A DNA stretch of 64,000 nucleotides from positions 2,232,001 to 2,296,000 of the forward strand of contig NZ_JARVZZ010000001.1 in NCBI RefSeq assembly GCF_029846115.1, read 5' to 3'. The stretch comes from Serratia marcescens (GTDB taxonomy: Bacteria > Pseudomonadota > Gammaproteobacteria > Enterobacterales > Enterobacteriaceae). The position numbers were made by a program, and so were the translations under genes. The notes below the pieces were generated by a model. That model did no database searches. It was not told the origin of the DNA and saw only the letters and a list, made by a program, of their open reading frames with translations. Below are positions 48,583 to 57,132 of the stretch, piece by piece; positions within the stretch are counted from its first letter, which is position 1, and every line of letters begins with the position of its first letter.

Positions 48583-50124
48583 TTAGTCGGCGATTTGTTG
48601 CAAATTTGTGGGCAGGTTAACAATTACCCGCGTACCGCACTGCGTTTCCAGCGTCAGCTCGCCGCCCAGCGCGCTGACCCGCTCGCGCATTCCCTGAATG
48701 CCGAGGCCGGGCACCTTGTCCGCGCGGATGCCGATGCCGTTGTCCCGCACCTCGAGGTGCAAAAGCGCGCCTTGCTGATACAAAACGATGGCGACCTCGC
48801 TGGCCTCGGCGTGTTTGCACACGTTGTTGAGCAGCTCTTGCAGCAGGCGGTAGAGGGTGAAGCGCACCGTTTCGCCGGCGGGCGTGTCGCTCAGCCGGTA
48901 ATCGAAACGGCAGTGGATGCCCCGTTCGGCAAAGGCGAATTCGCTCAGCAGATGGTGAAGCGCCTCTTTGAACGCCAGCTCGTCCAGCGCGGGCGGGCGA
49001 AGCTGGCGCAGCAGCTGGCGCGTGGAGTGATGAATGCGCCGGGCGAGCTCGCCTATCTGGTGCGCCGCGGCCTGGGTTTGCGCCGGATCGCGCGCCCGTT
49101 TGACCAGCTGCGACTGGATTTGAATCGCGGTGATGTTCTGGCCGATTTCATCGTGCAGCTCGCGCGCCAGGTTTTTCCGCGTGTCTTCTTCGGTGTGGAT
49201 CAGTTTTTCGGTCAGCGCTCGCCGCGCCGCCAGCTCTTCTTCCAGGCGACGCTGATAGTGGTGCAGGTTTTGCGCCAGGTGCTGCTGGCGGCTGATGGCG
49301 ATGCCCAGGCCGATGCCGAGCAGCGCCTGCGTCGCCAGAAAGATTTCCAGCTCGACCAGATTGCCGAACCCCACGCCGACCTGCCGGGCGAGGGTGATCA
49401 TCATGCTGCCGAGCAGGCCGGACAGCACGCCGCCCTGCCAGCCGAACTTCCACGCCATCACCACGTTCGGCAGAAACACCACGATCAGCAGCAGGCGTTC
49501 GATTTCCGGCGACAGCACCATCTGCGTGCCGATGCCGATAACGAAAAACAGGCTGCACCAGATGATTAAGGATGCGCGCAGCGGCGGGTTGGGGGTGTCC
49601 AGGCCCAGCAGGTGGTAACGGTGCTGCTGGCGCAGAAATTCAAAGATCAGGTAGACGAACGGGGTCAGCAAGACGCCGCCGGTAAACGACGCCAGGCCAA
49701 GCAGCATCGCCGGGCTTGGCACAAACGGCGAAAGCAGGGCGGTGTTGAGCAGCGAGGCGGCGGTCACCGCAGCCAGCAGCAGCGTCAGCCGCTGCCAGTA
49801 GAGCGGAAAACGGCGCCAGAATCGCTGCGCGAGCGCGGCCGGGAGCAGGGTGATGAACGGCGCGGCCAGCAGGCTGTAGCCGCTCATCAGGCGTTCGCCG
49901 TGCAGCCAGAACAGCAGCAGCACCGGCGGTATTATCAGAGCGGGCCAATAGCGGCGCACCAGCAAGATCAGCAGCGCGAGATAGACGCCGTGCGGCAGAA
50001 ACAGCGCCGCCTGGTTGCCGTTGCGGGTCAGATAGAAACCGAGCGTCCACAGCATCAGCCAGCCGCTGCCCCAGGCCAACAGGATAAACAGCGAGATAAC
50101 CCAGGGCCGGAAACGGGGTGACAT
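48583..50124 (-). CDS. UhpB-like sensor histidine kinase with MASE1 domain
   Basis: 513 residues. Eight or so hydrophobic segments (about 10-280, MASE1-like), then a HisKA_3 dimerisation domain with phospho-acceptor His324 in ARELHDEIGQN, and an ATPase domain (LLQELLNNVCKHAEAS, DNGIGI, GLGIQGMRERV). Same plan as E. coli UhpB. The ATG shares a base with the response-regulator stop (TGATG). An in-frame reading upstream lacks a start with a ribosome site. Confidence 0.88.
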   Translation of the reverse strand: MSPRFRPWVISLFILLAWGSGWLMLWTLGFYLTRNGNQAALFLPHGVYLALLILLVRRYWPALIIPPVLLLFWLHGERLMSGYSLLAAPFITLLPAALAQRFWRRFPLYWQRLTLLLAAVTAASLLNTALLSPFVPSPAMLLGLASFTGGVLLTPFVYLIFEFLRQQHRYHLLGLDTPNPPLRASLIIWCSLFFVIGIGTQMVLSPEIERLLLIVVFLPNVVMAWKFGWQGGVLSGLLGSMMITLARQVGVGFGNLVELEIFLATQALLGIGLGIAISRQQHLAQNLHHYQRRLEEELAARRALTEKLIHTEEDTRKNLARELHDEIGQNITAIQIQSQLVKRARDPAQTQAAAHQIGELARRIHHSTRQLLRQLRPPALDELAFKEALHHLLSEFAFAERGIHCRFDYRLSDTPAGETVRFTLYRLLQELLNNVCKHAEASEVAIVLYQQGALLHLEVRDNGIGIRADKVPGLGIQGMRERVSALGGELTLETQCGTRVIVNLPTNLQQIAD

Positions 50125-50753
50125 CAATGCCCCGCCAGCAGCTGATGATCGAGGGCGAAATGCACCAGCTCGATGGTGCTGTTGCACTGCAGCTTGCCCA
50201 GGACGTTGGCGCGATGCACGTGCACCGTTTTATGGCTGAGATCGAGCTTGAAAGCGATCTCCTTTACGCTGTCGCCTTTGACCAGCAGATCGAAGATTTC
50301 ACGCTCGCGCGGGGTCAGCACTTCCAGCGCCGTGGCCGGCTGCTCGCCGCCGCGCAGCGCCCGCAGCGCGTCGGCGCACAGGTAATGGCCGCCCATATCG
50401 ACGGAACGCACCGCCTGCACCAGCTCTTCCGGCCCGCAGCGTTTGGTCAGATAGCCGCTGGCGCCGGCGTCCAGTGCGCTCTGCACGAAGGTGGGGGAGT
50501 CATAGATGCTGAGGATAATCGCGCGGAACTGCGGCTTCTGCGCCCGCAGGCGCTTCAACAGGCTCAGGCCGTTTTCATCCGGCATGGCGATGTCCATCAC
50601 CGCGACGCTGACGTCGTCGCGCAGCAATGCCGGCCAGGCCGCCGCCGCGCTGCTGTATTGCCCCACCACGTCGAGATCGTCCTCGAGGTTGAGCAATTGC
50701 GCAAAGCCGGAGCGCACCACCACATGGTCATCCACCAGTATCACACGGATCAT
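50124..50753 (-). CDS. UhpA-like NarL/FixJ-family response regulator
   Basis: 209 residues. Receiver domain with acidic pocket Asp8/Asp9, phosphorylation site Asp54 (VMDIAMPD) and Lys near 104 (LTKRCG). LuxR-type DNA-binding domain at about 145-205 (LTPREREIFDLLVKGDSVKEIA). ATG 50753 gives the classical MIRVILVDDH start; a GTG three codons earlier is possible. First gene of the leftward six-gene unit, so it likely controls the operon or afuA transcription. Confidence 0.9.
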   Translation of the reverse strand: MIRVILVDDHVVVRSGFAQLLNLEDDLDVVGQYSSAAAAWPALLRDDVSVAVMDIAMPDENGLSLLKRLRAQKPQFRAIILSIYDSPTFVQSALDAGASGYLTKRCGPEELVQAVRSVDMGGHYLCADALRALRGGEQPATALEVLTPREREIFDLLVKGDSVKEIAFKLDLSHKTVHVHRANVLGKLQCNSTIELVHFALDHQLLAGH

Positions 50754-50940
50754 TTTTCGCACTCTGTTGCCGAATCATGACCCTATGATGCCTGCCGGCG
50801 CGGTGCTGGCAATCAGCCAAGCGCGGTTATGCAATCGGTGTAACAGAATCGTAATAAAAGGGCGCCGCTGTGCGTAATGCTAGTCACTTAAGCCTGACTG
50901 GCATTTTTTTATCCAGTCTCTGTACGTGGCGTGCAGGATG

Positions 50941-51541
50941 AATTGCCGTAAATGCCCAGAATTTCTCTGTTACTACAATGAACGGCAATTGGAGGGGCCG
51001 AAGGCGCGGCCCCTCCACCCGCGCCTTCGCTTAACACCATCTGTCCGCTGTGCGGATACCCTCGCCGCGTCTGCATTGTCGGGCGGGTCGGCTGCGACAA
51101 ACGTCCCTGTTAGTCTCGCCTCAACCGGCCTTCCCTGGCCGGTTGCCCCTGACAACGCTGTCTTGCTCAGCAGCCAGTGATGCGCGCCAAAGGTCAACAC
51201 CTGAGCTGGCGGCTACCGGGCAACCCGTCCTTTATGAGGTTATGGCAGAGAAGTTGGAGATGAACGCAGGGTTGGACGCCCTTGAAGACGCCGAACGCAG
51301 GCATAGCGCATTAGGAGAAACCGCCATGGACGGCGGTTTCAGGTGAGACAGGCAGGGACGCCTGTCGCAACCGGCCTCAATGCGCTATGGCGGAGGGAGG
51401 GGAGTTGGCAAAGCCAACCGTCTGATAGGGCAAAGGCGCGGGTTGCCAGGGGCCGCGCCTTCGGCCCCTGGCTCGGTCGAGGCGTATGAGCCTCATGGCG
51501 CATCTCACCTTTATCGACCGAAAACTGCACAAATACGTTCA
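50941..51541. other. Gene-free stretch rich in nested inverted repeats (structured element)
   Basis: Hairpins with 6-nt loops occur at 50991-51016 (10-bp stem), 51123-51144 (8), 51317-51340 (9), 51347-51366 (7), 51445-51472 (11) and 51479-51494 (5); another, 51404-51418, has a 3-nt loop. An 11-bp pairing (CATAGCGCATT 51302-51312 with AATGCGCTATG 51379-51389) encloses two of them, and CGGTCGA/TCGACCG (51474-51520) encloses another. The outer stems share GGGGCCGAAGGCGCGGCCCCT in opposite orientations. Several short frames exist on both strands, but none has a ribosome site with a recognisable protein. Could be a structured RNA, a MITE-like unit or a phage/satellite remnant. Confidence 0.6.
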
Positions 51542-51580
51542 GAAAAACGCTAACTGACCAGCATTACGCCGCCGGCGCCG

Positions 51581-52375
51581 TCAACGATCCAAATCGATGG
51601 CGAAATGCTGCCACAGCGCGGCGCGCCGTTCCTCTTCCGAATGCAGCGTCGTTTCGTGGCGCTGGTGATCTTCGGTCACGATCAGCTTCATGTCGCTGAG
51701 GGTCACCCGGCCGTGCTCCGTCGGCCGTGAACACACCAGGCGCTGGGTGAAATGCGACTGCGGCGAGGTGCTGTGGAAGCGGCACATCTCGTCGAACTCG
51801 TGCAGCTCGCGCGGTTGGGCGGTAAAGCGATACAGGGTTTTGGCATGCGAGCGTTGGTCGCCGTTGCGGCGCTCCAGCAGGTAATACTCGCCTTCCTGCT
51901 CCAGGTGGAAGGTGCCGCTGGCCTGCGGTTGCGGCTCGGCGGCGACGATCTTCAGCGGCGTCAGGAAGGAGTCGCCGAAACCGACGTCCACCAGCCAGGC
52001 CAGGCCTGCCAGATCCACCCGCAGCGCCAGATGGTCGTAGGGCGGGCCGAAATGGCCGTCGCGCGCGCGGATCTCGCCGGAGATGAAGCTCACCTTGAAA
52101 CCGATCTCCCGCAGCAACAGGGCGAACAGCGTGTTCAGCTCATAACAGAAACCGCCGCGGTTGCGCTCGACCACCTTGCTGAACAGCGCCTCCGGCGCCA
52201 GCTGAATGCCCTGATGATAAATAATGCTCAGGTTCTCGAACGGGACGCTCAGCATGTGGCGATGGTGCAGCTGTTGCAACGTGGGGAGGTCAGGGCGGGC
52301 GGCGCCGGTAAAGCCGATATGCTGCAGGTAGCGTTGGGTATCCACAGGGAGTCTCGCATGAGAAAAAGTAGGCAT
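51581..52375 (-). CDS. Arylamine N-acetyltransferase
   Basis: 264 residues. Transfers acetyl from acetyl-CoA to arylamines/hydrazines. The Cys-His-Asp triad is visible: Cys77 (RGGFCYELN), His115 (PYDHLAL) and Asp130 (DVGFGD). N-terminal VPFENLSI is typical. Ribosome binding site is not obvious. No operon partner; the short-chain dehydrogenase diverges from it. Confidence 0.9.
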   Translation of the reverse strand: MPTFSHARLPVDTQRYLQHIGFTGAARPDLPTLQQLHHRHMLSVPFENLSIIYHQGIQLAPEALFSKVVERNRGGFCYELNTLFALLLREIGFKVSFISGEIRARDGHFGPPYDHLALRVDLAGLAWLVDVGFGDSFLTPLKIVAAEPQPQASGTFHLEQEGEYYLLERRNGDQRSHAKTLYRFTAQPRELHEFDEMCRFHSTSPQSHFTQRLVCSRPTEHGRVTLSDMKLIVTEDHQRHETTLHSEEERRAALWQHFAIDLDR

Positions 52376-52496
52376 AAAATAGCGGGCTTTGCGGCTTTTG
52401 TGAGCGCATTACGTGCTGCGCTGTTGCTGCTGCCGCAAACTGTCACTGGCCGGTGCTAGCCTGTTCCCCTGAGTTCAACGTTGCAGGAGAATGGCT

Positions 52497-53249
52497 ATGC
52501 AAGATTTCAAACATCGGGTGGCGCTGGTGACCGGCGCTTCCACCGGCATCGGCGAAGCGATCGCCGCCGAGCTGTTTCGGCGCGGCGCCACGGTGGTGAT
52601 GACCGGCCGCCACGAAGCGCCTCTCGTCGCAGCCGCCGCGCGGCTCGATCCCGAGGGCCGACGGGTGATGACGTTGCGGATGGACGTGCGTGATGCGCCG
52701 TCGGTGCAGCAGGGCATTGAAGAGACGGTGCGGCGCTGCGGCGCGCTGCATCTACTGGTCAACAACGCCGGGATCACCGGCCCGCACGAGGTGGACATCG
52801 ATCGGTACGCGGTCGAAGACTGGCATGAGGTGATCGCCACCTGCCTGAGCGGCACGTTTTTCGGCATGAAGTATGGCCTGCCGGCGATCGTCGCCGGCGG
52901 CGGCGGGGCGGTGGTGAACCTCTCTTCCGCCAACGGCGTGGTGGGCATTGCCGGGATTGCGCCTTATACCGCCGTCAAGCATGGCGTGTTGGGCCTGACG
53001 CGCTCGGCGGCGCTGGAATTCGCCACGCGCGGCGTGCGCGTCAACGCCGTCGGGCCGGGCTATGTGGATACGCCGGCGATGGGGGCGCTGCCGGCGTCGG
53101 CGCGGGCGCAGATGGCCGCTTCGCACCCGATGGGGAGAATGGCGACGCGGGAAGAGGTGGCGAAAACGGTGGCTTTCCTGCTCTCGGACGACAGCAGTTT
53201 CACCACCGGCGCGTTTTACAGCATCGACGGCGGTTATACCGCGCGTTAA
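52497..53249 (+). CDS. Short-chain dehydrogenase/reductase
   Basis: 250 residues, classical SDR. Cofactor loop GASTGIG at 13-19, NNAG at 89-92, catalytic Ser143/144, Tyr157 and Lys161 (YTAVK), and C-terminal SIDGGY. Basic residues after the second strand (TGRHE) suggest NADP. Substrate unknown. ATG 52497 has AGGAG 7 nt upstream; the ATG six bases earlier overlaps that site. Confidence 0.87.
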   Translation: MQDFKHRVALVTGASTGIGEAIAAELFRRGATVVMTGRHEAPLVAAAARLDPEGRRVMTLRMDVRDAPSVQQGIEETVRRCGALHLLVNNAGITGPHEVDIDRYAVEDWHEVIATCLSGTFFGMKYGLPAIVAGGGGAVVNLSSANGVVGIAGIAPYTAVKHGVLGLTRSAALEFATRGVRVNAVGPGYVDTPAMGALPASARAQMAASHPMGRMATREEVAKTVAFLLSDDSSFTTGAFYSIDGGYTAR

Positions 53250-53258
53250 TGGAAAACA

Positions 53259-53273
53259 GGCCCCTACGGGGCC
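53259..53273. terminator. Small hairpin between convergent SDR and tail-spike genes
   Basis: GGCCCC-TAC-GGGGCC, 6-bp stem with CGTTCGGTT after it on the plus strand. Weak U-tract. Confidence 0.4.
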
Positions 53274-53280
53274 CGTTCGG

Positions 53281-55101
53281 TTACCAGGATTTACGTGGGT
53301 TGCGGGAGACGATGTCGATCTTTTGACACAACAGTTGGGTGATGTCCACCGAGGTGGGCTGAGCGGCGCTGCCGATAAAGTTTTTCAGCACGATGGCGAT
53401 GCGGGCGTAATTGACATAGCCCTCAGGCAACGGCAAATATTCCGACGAGTTAAGCGCAGTGATGCGATCCGAGGTCATCGTTGCCGACGCGGCCGGCGTT
53501 ACCGTGCCGGTGCGCCCCCACTGGCAAGCTTTTTCCAGTAGGGTAGTGACGCCGGCATCGCCGTTCAGGACATACTTGCCTTGGTAAGTGCCGATGGTGA
53601 CATCAAGGCTGTTCTGGCCTTTCAGGTTTGCCAGCGTGGCGCGCCACAGCACCAGATCGTTTTTCGCGATTGGGAAGTAGATCTCGACGCGTTTGTCTGT
53701 TGTCGTCGCCGTTTTGGTGGTAGCGGTCAGCACACCGTTTTGCAGCGTCACCGCCAGATCGGCGGTCTCCGTTTGCGAGAGGCGTGCGCCGCCGAAGGCA
53801 TAGACGTTATTCAATGCCAGCGCGCCGCTTTCTTTCCAGCTCGGCTCCGGCAGATGGTTGACGCCATCGCCCAGATAGAGCAGGCGCCACATGTTGATGT
53901 AGCCGGGCGCGACGATCTTTTTCATCTCAATATGGTTGTTGGACCAGCCTTTTTTAATGTCGGCGTTCACCAGATCGAAACCGTCGATATAACATTTTCC
54001 GCTCAGATCGCTGGACTTATCGAAGAAGAAATACTCGACGTATTGGTAGGGCACGTTGCTGCCGGCATCGGTGTTGTTGGTCATCACGCTGTGCCATTGG
54101 CTGTCTTTGATTTTTACCGTACCGCCGTTGTTGCTGGTAAAGACCGGCCGGTAGTTGCGGCAATTGGCGTTGCCCCATTCGAAGTGGCAATTTTTGAAGT
54201 CCAGCGTGCCGCCCTTAAGGTCGAACAAACCATAGTCGGTATTGGCCAACTGTTCGGTTTCATTGCTAAAGCCGCTGTAGTCGAACGAACAATCGCGGAA
54301 GGCCAGGGCATGTACCCCCTGATAATAGTTTCTGCTGTCGCCGAACAGGCATTTGTAGAAGACGATTTTTTCGCCGGCGTTGGCGGTGGTTTCAGACCAG
54401 ATCGGCCAGAAGCAGCCCCGTACCATGATGCTGTGCCAACTCTGGATATAGGCGTTATTGCCAAAGACGATACCTTTATACAGGTTGGTCAGCCAGACGT
54501 TTTGCACCAGCAGCTGACAGGCCGGCAAGCCGTGCATGTTAGAAGCATCGCTGTAGACGCACAGGCCGCGCAGGTTGGCCGCCGCGCCAGGGGCACCCAC
54601 GATGCGCAGGTTATAAATCGCCGGCGCCCCCAGCGAATATTGTACGCGTACGCACTCGATGTTGGTGGCGCCGCTGAAGTCCAGAATAGTGCCCTTAAAA
54701 TCGACGGAATTTTTCCATAGCTTCAGGTTGGCGGTGGTTTTACAAGGGCGAACGCCGCCGGGACCAACCAGGGTAATCCCCGCCGGGGTCGTTGGGATAG
54801 GCAACTGCCACCACTCTTCGCCTTTGACCTGCAAGAAGTTGCACGCGCGGGTAATGGTCAGCGAGTAATCCAGCTCATCGCCCGGCAGGTGCCACCAATC
54901 GATGCTGTAATCGCCGTCATTGATGATGCGCTTCCAGCGGCGGTTTTGCGCGTCGACGAGCAGGGTAACGCCGTTGTCCTGGCTGGTGGTATCCGCATCG
55001 TCTCGGGTAAATACGCCGTGATGGTAGCGGTTTTCGAGCATCACCGCGGTTTCGCTACCGGCATAGCTGCGCAGGTTGGCGTAATCATTTAATGAAATCA
55101 T
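53281..55101 (-). CDS. Orphan phage tail-spike-like beta-helix protein
   Basis: 606 residues. The N-terminus (NDYANLRSYAGSETAVML, then TRDDADTTSQDNGVTLLVDAQNRRWKRI) resembles head-binding or adaptor domains of phage tail spikes that degrade surface polysaccharide. The centre (about 120-400) shows repeated short strands with stacked Asn/Asp/Gly turns as in right-handed beta-helices, followed by a beta-rich C-terminus. No signal peptide. GAGGGC precedes ATG 55101. GC is visibly lower than neighbours and no other phage gene is present, suggesting horizontal acquisition. Catalytic residues cannot be assigned by eye. Confidence 0.68.
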   Translation of the reverse strand: MISLNDYANLRSYAGSETAVMLENRYHHGVFTRDDADTTSQDNGVTLLVDAQNRRWKRIINDGDYSIDWWHLPGDELDYSLTITRACNFLQVKGEEWWQLPIPTTPAGITLVGPGGVRPCKTTANLKLWKNSVDFKGTILDFSGATNIECVRVQYSLGAPAIYNLRIVGAPGAAANLRGLCVYSDASNMHGLPACQLLVQNVWLTNLYKGIVFGNNAYIQSWHSIMVRGCFWPIWSETTANAGEKIVFYKCLFGDSRNYYQGVHALAFRDCSFDYSGFSNETEQLANTDYGLFDLKGGTLDFKNCHFEWGNANCRNYRPVFTSNNGGTVKIKDSQWHSVMTNNTDAGSNVPYQYVEYFFFDKSSDLSGKCYIDGFDLVNADIKKGWSNNHIEMKKIVAPGYINMWRLLYLGDGVNHLPEPSWKESGALALNNVYAFGGARLSQTETADLAVTLQNGVLTATTKTATTTDKRVEIYFPIAKNDLVLWRATLANLKGQNSLDVTIGTYQGKYVLNGDAGVTTLLEKACQWGRTGTVTPAASATMTSDRITALNSSEYLPLPEGYVNYARIAIVLKNFIGSAAQPTSVDITQLLCQKIDIVSRNPRKSW

Positions 55102-55298
55102 GGAATAGCCCTCGTTTTGGACAATAAGAGGCCGGTGCAATATGGCGATTGCAGGGGCGGCGGCATAGGGAAATGGCATTGTGGCCGAAGGGCGAATCGG
55201 TTCGCGATCCCGGTCGGCAGAGATAAATTAACAGGCTGAGGTGAGAGGCTTAAGCGTTCAGGGTTGTGCCTGACGCCAGCAAACATCGCCGCCGGGGT

Positions 55299-56198
55299 TC
55301 AGGCTTGGTCTGTAGATGCGAGGGTTTGCAACCAGGCCAGAAACGCCGCTGCGCCAGGTTTTTCCAGCGTGCGCGGCGGGTAAACCACGTAGTAGGGCTT
55401 GCTGAGCGGCAGCGCCGGTTCGGCCAGGGTGACCAGCTGGCCTTCCGCCAGTTCACGGGCGATCAGCCGCCGCTGGCCGAGCAGCACCCCGCGCCCTTGC
55501 ACGGCGGCGTCGATGGCCAGCGAAGTCAGGTTATAGGTCAGCCCGCGCCGCGCCGGCGGCATTTGATCGGCGGCGGTGAACCACTCGTGCCAGCCCGGCA
55601 GAAACTGGCTCTCTTTGCCCCAGTCGACGTGGATCAGCGGGAGCTGCGTCCAGTCGCCGCGATCGCGCAGCGCCGGGCTGCACACCGGCTGCACCCGATC
55701 CTGAAACAGCCGCACCTTTTCCAGCAGCGGATAATCCTGATCGCCGAAGCACAGGGCGAAGTCTGCCGCCGAATGGGCGAAATCGACCGCTGCATGAGTG
55801 GCGTGCAGCCGCAGATCGCCGTCGGGGCACTGCGCCAACCAGTCGCCCAGCGCCGGGTTCAGCCACTTGGAGGCCAACGCCGGCAGGGCGAATACCGTCA
55901 GCGCCTGTTTGCCGCGCTGGCGCTCGACGTGCTGCTGCGCCACGCGCAGCGTTTCGAACGCCTCCTGCACGTAGGCCAGGTAGTCCGCGCCCTGTTCGGT
56001 CAGCGTGACGCCGCTTTTGGCGCGGATGAACAGCGTGATCCCCAGGTGTTGCTCCAGCTGGCGGATCTGCTGGCTGACGGCGGCGGCGGTCAGCGCCAGC
56101 GTATCCGCCGCGCGGGCCAGGCTGCCGGTGCGGGCGGCGGTTTCGAACGCCAGAATGGCGCTCAGCTTGGGCAAGCGCGCGCGGGACGGTGAGTGCAT
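55299..56198 (-). CDS. LysR-family regulator, GcvA-like
   Basis: 299 residues. Helix-turn-helix in the first 65 residues (FETAARTGSLARAADTLALTAAAVSQQIRQLEQHLG), then a periplasmic-binding-like effector domain with HVDWG and GVLLGQRRL of the GcvA subgroup. Divergent from the 2OG dioxygenase gene, its most likely target. Confidence 0.88.
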   Translation of the reverse strand: MHSPSRARLPKLSAILAFETAARTGSLARAADTLALTAAAVSQQIRQLEQHLGITLFIRAKSGVTLTEQGADYLAYVQEAFETLRVAQQHVERQRGKQALTVFALPALASKWLNPALGDWLAQCPDGDLRLHATHAAVDFAHSAADFALCFGDQDYPLLEKVRLFQDRVQPVCSPALRDRGDWTQLPLIHVDWGKESQFLPGWHEWFTAADQMPPARRGLTYNLTSLAIDAAVQGRGVLLGQRRLIARELAEGQLVTLAEPALPLSKPYYVVYPPRTLEKPGAAAFLAWLQTLASTDQA

Positions 56199-56314
56199 GG
56201 GCAGGGCTATCGCTAAGAATTGGTTAGCTTATCCATAACGTATTTTTGTTATGGCGGCAATGCGCCATTCGCTACAGTGAGAGGCATCCGGCTATCGCAC
56301 ACGAGGGGAACGTC

Positions 56315-57094
56315 ATGCCGCAACTTGCCGATATTATCGATCTGTCCGCCCATCCCATCGACGACGCCGCGTTCCGCGCCCGTTGCCGGCAAACGCTGGA
56401 GCGCGCCGGCGCGCTGGTGCTGCCGGGATTTCTGCGCGCCGCCGCGCTGGCGACGGTAAGGCTGGAAGGCGCCGAACAGCACCGCGCGGCGTTTTACGCC
56501 ACCAGCCAACACAACGTGTATCTGCGGCCGCAGGACGACGCGCTGCCGGCCGATCACGCGCGCAACCGGCTGGTGGTGTCGTCCAAGGGCTGCATTACCG
56601 ACGAAGATATTCCGCCGCAGTCGCCGCTGCGCGCGCTGTACGACGCCCCGGCGTTTCGCGCGTTTCTCTGCGCGGTGCTGGATGAGGCGCAGCTGTATCC
56701 CTACGCCGATCGGCTGTCGTCGATCAACCTGCATTACGCCCACACCGGCCAGGAGCTGGGCTGGCATTTTGACAACTCCTCGTTCGCCATCACGCTGCTG
56801 ATCCAGAAACCGGCGGCGGGTGGGCGTTTCGAGTACGTGGAGAACCTGCGCGACGCCGATCGCGGCGAGATGAACTATGCCGGGGTCACGCAGGTGCTGG
56901 ACGGCGAGCGGGCGGTCAAACGGCTGGCGATGGAGGAGGGGGATTTGGTGCTGTTTCGCGGGCACAACGCCATGCACCGGGTGACGCCGACCGAAGGCGA
57001 CACTACGCGCATGCTGGTGGTGCTGGCCTACAATGCGCAGCCGGACGTGATGCTGTCGGAAAGCGCCAGAATGACGTTCTACGGCCGGTTATAG
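56315..57094 (+). CDS. Fe(II)/2-oxoglutarate-dependent dioxygenase (HalD/ArpA-like)
   Basis: 259 residues. Iron ligands His151, Asp153 (GWHFDNSSF) and distal His221 (NAMHRVTP), with Arg232 (DTTRMLVVL) for 2-oxoglutarate. Asp153 is retained, so this should hydroxylate rather than halogenate. The substrate is perhaps a free amino acid or small peptide, by analogy with the family. GAGGGG precedes ATG 56315. Divergent from the LysR gene. Confidence 0.8.
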   Translation: MPQLADIIDLSAHPIDDAAFRARCRQTLERAGALVLPGFLRAAALATVRLEGAEQHRAAFYATSQHNVYLRPQDDALPADHARNRLVVSSKGCITDEDIPPQSPLRALYDAPAFRAFLCAVLDEAQLYPYADRLSSINLHYAHTGQELGWHFDNSSFAITLLIQKPAAGGRFEYVENLRDADRGEMNYAGVTQVLDGERAVKRLAMEEGDLVLFRGHNAMHRVTPTEGDTTRMLVVLAYNAQPDVMLSESARMTFYGRL

Positions 57095-57100
57095 CGGATA

Positions 57101-57126
57101 AAAAAAACCGCCCCGAAGGGCGGTTT
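57101..57126. terminator. Terminator between the dioxygenase and ansP
   Basis: AAACCGCCC-CGAA-GGGCGGTTT, 9-bp stem with a tetraloop. The seven A residues on its left give a U7 tract for leftward ansP transcription. Confidence 0.9.
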
Positions 57127-57132
57127 GTCGAT

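Noticed and set aside
50973..51530. Short proteins in the hairpin-rich intergenic region (minus-strand frames at 50973-51200 and 51339-51530, and a plus-strand frame near 51243)
   Set aside because: No ribosome sites, no recognised families, and the sequence is better explained by overlapping inverted repeats.
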